Positions 60,868 to 64,000 of a stretch of DNA of 64,000 nt are shown one piece after another (within the stretch, counting starts at the first letter, position 1; the number at the start of each line of letters is the position of its first letter). A program made the position numbers and the translations under genes. The notes under the pieces were generated by a model, which saw only the letters and a program-made list of their open reading frames with translations, searched no databases and was not told the DNA's origin. Source of the DNA: Tanytarsus gracilentus (Eukaryota > Arthropoda > Insecta > Diptera > Chironomidae); contig JAXRKN010000042.1 in NCBI GenBank assembly GCA_038502055.1, positions 3,844,001 to 3,908,000 on the forward strand, written 5' to 3'.

Positions 60868-61280
60868 ATTTTTGGAATCTTCAAGAATAACAACGAAACG
60901 CGACTGATCGAGATCAATGATAATAAATTTTTCTGGAGAAGCAAGCGAATGTCGAAATTTTTATACAATTGAAGAAGCTAATAGAATTTTAGCACCTTAT
61001 AACTTCGTTGAAGCAAAAGTAAATAAATCTCATTGAGAAAAATTTCTCATGAGTCCAGAATTTATTTAATGCGAGCGCAATAAAGGTCTTAGAGAGTTTT
61101 TAAATAAATTTATATTAGGGTTATTATAAAAGAAAGTTGATTAAAATTTTTTGAAAAACAGTTATGTCTGCAATTATAAATTTTATTTGTTTTTACTGGG
61201 GTTCAGGTTTTGCGCGAATCAAGTCCTGAAAAATTTAAAAAGGGGAAATATTTGCCGAGTGCTGGGGAATAAGTTTTGCT

Positions 61281-61300
61281 GATGATGATGATGATGATGA
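61281..61300. repeat. (GAT)n microsatellite
   Basis: Six and a half perfect GAT units. More imperfect GAT units lie about 80 bp downstream near 61370-61395. Confidence 0.85.
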
Positions 61301-62707
61301 CGGTAATGATGGGGTAGAGAATGAAACTGGCAGAGTGTTAGTGAGGGAAAACAACAGGTTGAAGCACTGACGACTGACGATGATGATAATCGATGCCGAA
61401 TTACATTTGGCAAGAGCAACTGGTAAAATGAAACTTTTACAGGTGAGCTAAATTCGCTTTTTGAATACACACAAGAAAGAAAAGGACGACAGTACGCATA
61501 TTCAAATTCATTTGTATTCAAAAATATCCTGATATATGCAATATAAAGAAATATGAAAACATTGAGCATAAACATTTAACATTTTATGAACTGTTTCACA
61601 AGTCACGGCTCACATAATTTTAATGCCTGTTGGCTCAAGGATGAAAAATTCCAAATTCGAATTAGACAATTGCTTTAAAATATGAACGTTTCACTTTTTT
61701 GTTCGCTGTGCATTGATTCAAACACAACAAAGTAATTAAATAATTTGACTTCAAATAAATATACAAATAGGTATATATAATTTATATATAAAAACATAAA
61801 TATAGGAAAATTCTAAAATTGATAAAAAATGTTAAATGTATAATCCAAAAAATCTGTCAGTTTGGAATTATAAATTTGCTTTTTAGCAACCTCCAAGACT
61901 TTTATAAACAAGCCCGTACAAAACCGCATGGATATAAAATGATTTAATACACTTATTTGACATTTGACACGCTAATCAACCATCAATTGGGTTGCACGAT
62001 AACACCCATAGATCTTGAATAATTTTATTTGTTTTTGGACTTTTTATTGAGGAATTTTTTAAAAAAAATTTTCTGAAAAATGAAATATAACACATTAAAA
62101 AAGTTTTCCTCCCCTTTAAAAAATTTCCCGCGTACTTTTCTTTGAGTTGTATTAAAAAAAATAAAACTTTTTTTATACAACTAATTAATAATGAGAGCTA
62201 CATATATTTTTTAATGTTATTAAAGTTCCGAGTTTCAGTTATGGCCATTGTTTGCAAATAGAGAGTTTGGAATGAAAGATCTAAATTTACTGGAATTTGT
62301 GTATAAAATTGTCTTAATTATTTCTTAAAAACTTTACAGAAATTTTAACAATTTAAAAAAAAATCTCAATACTTTGTAATTTATTTACTTGAACATATTA
62401 AACTTTATTCTCTTTAGGTCACAGAAATTATAATACTCCTGCAAAAATAAAACGACTTTCGTTTTGTGAATTTACTTTTATAAATATTTTAAACTTTACT
62501 TAAAACATTCTGTTATCTGAAACACTTTTTTGTGACATGAAAAAGCTTTTTGTTAGATTATCTTAAAGAACAAACAGAATTTTAATTTTTTATATACTTG
62601 ATTGATTTGATAGAAAGAGGGAATTATTTGGGAATTATAAGGCACATTCTTTGAAGCAGAAAAATAATCGGCTGAAAAAGAATTTATCGAACTTTATACC
62701 TTTAAAA

Positions 62708-62839
62708 AATTTCCTAATTATTTGAATTATTGATAATGATAATGATAATAAGGATTGGGTCACTTCGCAAGTCTTTCAACTTGGACAGACGCAAACCAGC
62801 GCAGCTTCCGTCCTTAATTTCCTAATTATTTGAATTATT
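62708..62839 (-). mobile_element. Short retroposon copy B with 24-bp target-site duplication
   Basis: Perfect 24-bp direct repeats (beginning aatttcctaattattt) flank the insert at 62708-62731 and 62816-62839. The 84-bp insert (62732-62815) is the second copy of the family seen at 49284-49379, in the same minus orientation, again ending in a TTATCA-type tail. The shared core on the minus strand runs from aaggacggaagctg to gacccaatcc. I see no clear tRNA-type box B in it, so a truncated non-LTR 3' end is as likely as a SINE. Confidence 0.8.
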
Positions 62840-63084
62840 TAAATAACTAGGAAGTTTAGTGGTCGCAAAGACCCCGAGGAAAAATAATTTATATGGAAAG
62901 TTAACTTTGAAATTTTCAATATTGCTTTAATAATATATTTTTGTGAATTATCTTAAAACTTTGAAATCACTTTGAAATATCGAGAACTGAAGGATTGAGA
63001 ATTTAGTTAACTACACGTGGTCCTTGTGACGAGGATAATTAATTTTGAATGTGGACTTTCAAAGATTAAAATCTCGTTTTTTAT

Positions 63085-63090
63085 GGGGGG

Positions 63091-63136
<46 letters not shown>
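63085..63136. repeat. G9 followed by T42 homopolymer run
   Basis: Nine G, one A, then 42 T, followed by mixed A/T. Such runs are prone to sequencing error, so the length should not be trusted. Confidence 0.85.
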
Positions 63137-63143
<7 letters not shown>

Positions 63144-64000
63144 AAAAAAAAAAAAACTGTATTTACCATATGAAATTTCGAATAAAGTTTTTTGAACTAA
63201 TTAAACTTTCTTGAAAACTAAAAGGTTAATTAAAAAGGAAGTAATTTACTTTAACTTAAAGCTAAATGCGATTTTTATTCAGTGTTTGTGCGTAACTAAA
63301 GAATAAGAATTGAGCCGTTGGCAAATATTTTTTACTGTCCATCAATTTATATTTAATTTTTTTAACCTTCGTGGAACCTTCTATAGTGAATAAACCATGC
63401 ATCACTTATCTTCCTCGTTCAAAGCTTTACCATGCTATTTCAAATTTGCAATCGAAATGTACATGAGAAAATCAATAAATGCCAAATATATTTGAAAAAT
63501 TGACAGTTGCAACCAAGGATATAAAGCAAATGAGTTTTAGGATTTTATGAAAAAAGCCGGTAATTTTATTTGGTTGTAAAAAGAAAGATTCGGAAAGATT
63601 TTGAATAAAACTCTTAATTGACAATTTTAGGAATTTTCAAAATACTTATGGATATTGAATTAAAAAATCTAAAGATTTTGAGTAATTTAAGATTGAGTTA
63701 GGAAAAATTGCAGCAATTTCATACATGTTGCGCATTCCTTGCTTAAAAAGTTTAGCAATCTGAAGTGAATTAAATTAAAATTCATAATTTTTTTTTTCTT
63801 AAAATGCATCTCGTTTAACCGCATTTACTCTTCATAAAAATTTTCTGCGTTTGCTCACATAATCTTTCATGCAAACATTCAATTTTCAATTATATACCTA
63901 CTCTTCGAGTGCTTTTCATGCTGTAGCAACAATATTTGTTACATTATTAGCAATGAGAAGATATATTTTTTTACACTTGTATCCAAACTCAATATCACAT

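Larger units (their letters stand above)
60868..64000. other. Non-coding right end of the window
   Basis: AT-rich, no gene recognised. It contains a (GAT) microsatellite at 61281-61300, retroposon copy B (62708-62839), and a G9/T42 homopolymer pair at 63085-63136. The 118-codon minus ORF at 61219-61575 runs through the GAT repeat as poly-His and is not credible. The SLC22 promoter should lie at the left edge. Confidence 0.5.

Noticed and set aside
61219..61575. 118-codon minus-strand ORF
   Set aside because: It runs through the GAT microsatellite (poly-His) and has no domain, intron or neighbour support; composition reflects the repeat.
1..64000. CRISPR arrays, bacterial operons, rRNA or tRNA genes
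   Set aside because: No regularly spaced direct repeats, no rRNA-like blocks, and no paired A/B box with cloverleaf potential were seen by eye; the window is eukaryotic.

Overview
The window is AT-rich eukaryotic nuclear DNA with an animal gene set: small introns (mostly 50-130 bp), GT-AG splice sites and closely packed genes on both strands. The protein set (ionotropic receptor, PAN-ZP cuticle-type protein, insect dsRNase-type nuclease, and orthologues of Drosophila loki, caliban, bili and syd-1) points to an insect, most likely a dipteran. The compact introns and high AT would suit a midge-like nematoceran; the species assignment is inference. Coding spans below run from start codon to stop codon, and the exons I inferred are listed in each entry.

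Layout from left to right. 0.5-2.4 kb: ionotropic receptor (+). 2.9-6.5 kb: LRRC40 and Arp6, tandem on the minus strand and 120 bp apart. 7.7-10.6 kb: PAN/ZP membrane protein (+), convergent with a 97-residue secreted protein (-) and a CD63-like tetraspanin (-) up to 12.7 kb. 14.7-17.7 kb: secreted DNA/RNA nuclease (+), convergent with an orphan class A GPCR (-). 18.1-18.5 kb: doubtful ORF. 18.6-23.8 kb: bili/FRMD8 (+), convergent with the Chk2 kinase loki (-). loki is head to head with caliban/NEMF (+, to 28.0 kb). 28.2 kb: 52-residue membrane smORF (-). 31.6-47.3 kb, all plus strand: TTLL5 polyglutamylase, a catalytically dead M13 neprilysin-like protein, an unrecognised two-membrane-segment protein, and a 1416-residue NACHT-LRR (NLR-like) protein. 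50.6-57.3 kb: syd-1 PDZ/C2/RhoGAP (-). 58.2-60.9 kb: SLC22 transporter (-), whose coding sequence is interrupted by about 400 bp of A/T homopolymer-rich sequence. The rest is non-coding, with two short retroposon copies carrying 18- and 24-bp target-site duplications, a 396-bp element with short terminal inverted repeats in a loki intron, microsatellites and homopolymer runs.

The genes do not form one pathway. Housekeeping and DNA-damage/ribosome quality-control genes (Arp6, loki, caliban) sit among environment-facing genes (receptor, GPCR, nuclease, transporter). The most notable item is the NLR-like gene: NACHT/LRR proteins are generally reported absent from Drosophila, and in this one the P-loop lysine and the Walker B acidic residue are replaced, so it looks like a pseudo-NTPase. 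Other points of interest are a 17-nt microexon that appears to set the C-terminal reading frame of syd-1, a pseudoprotease of the neprilysin family, a GC-AG intron, and a likely assembly fault inside the SLC22 gene.
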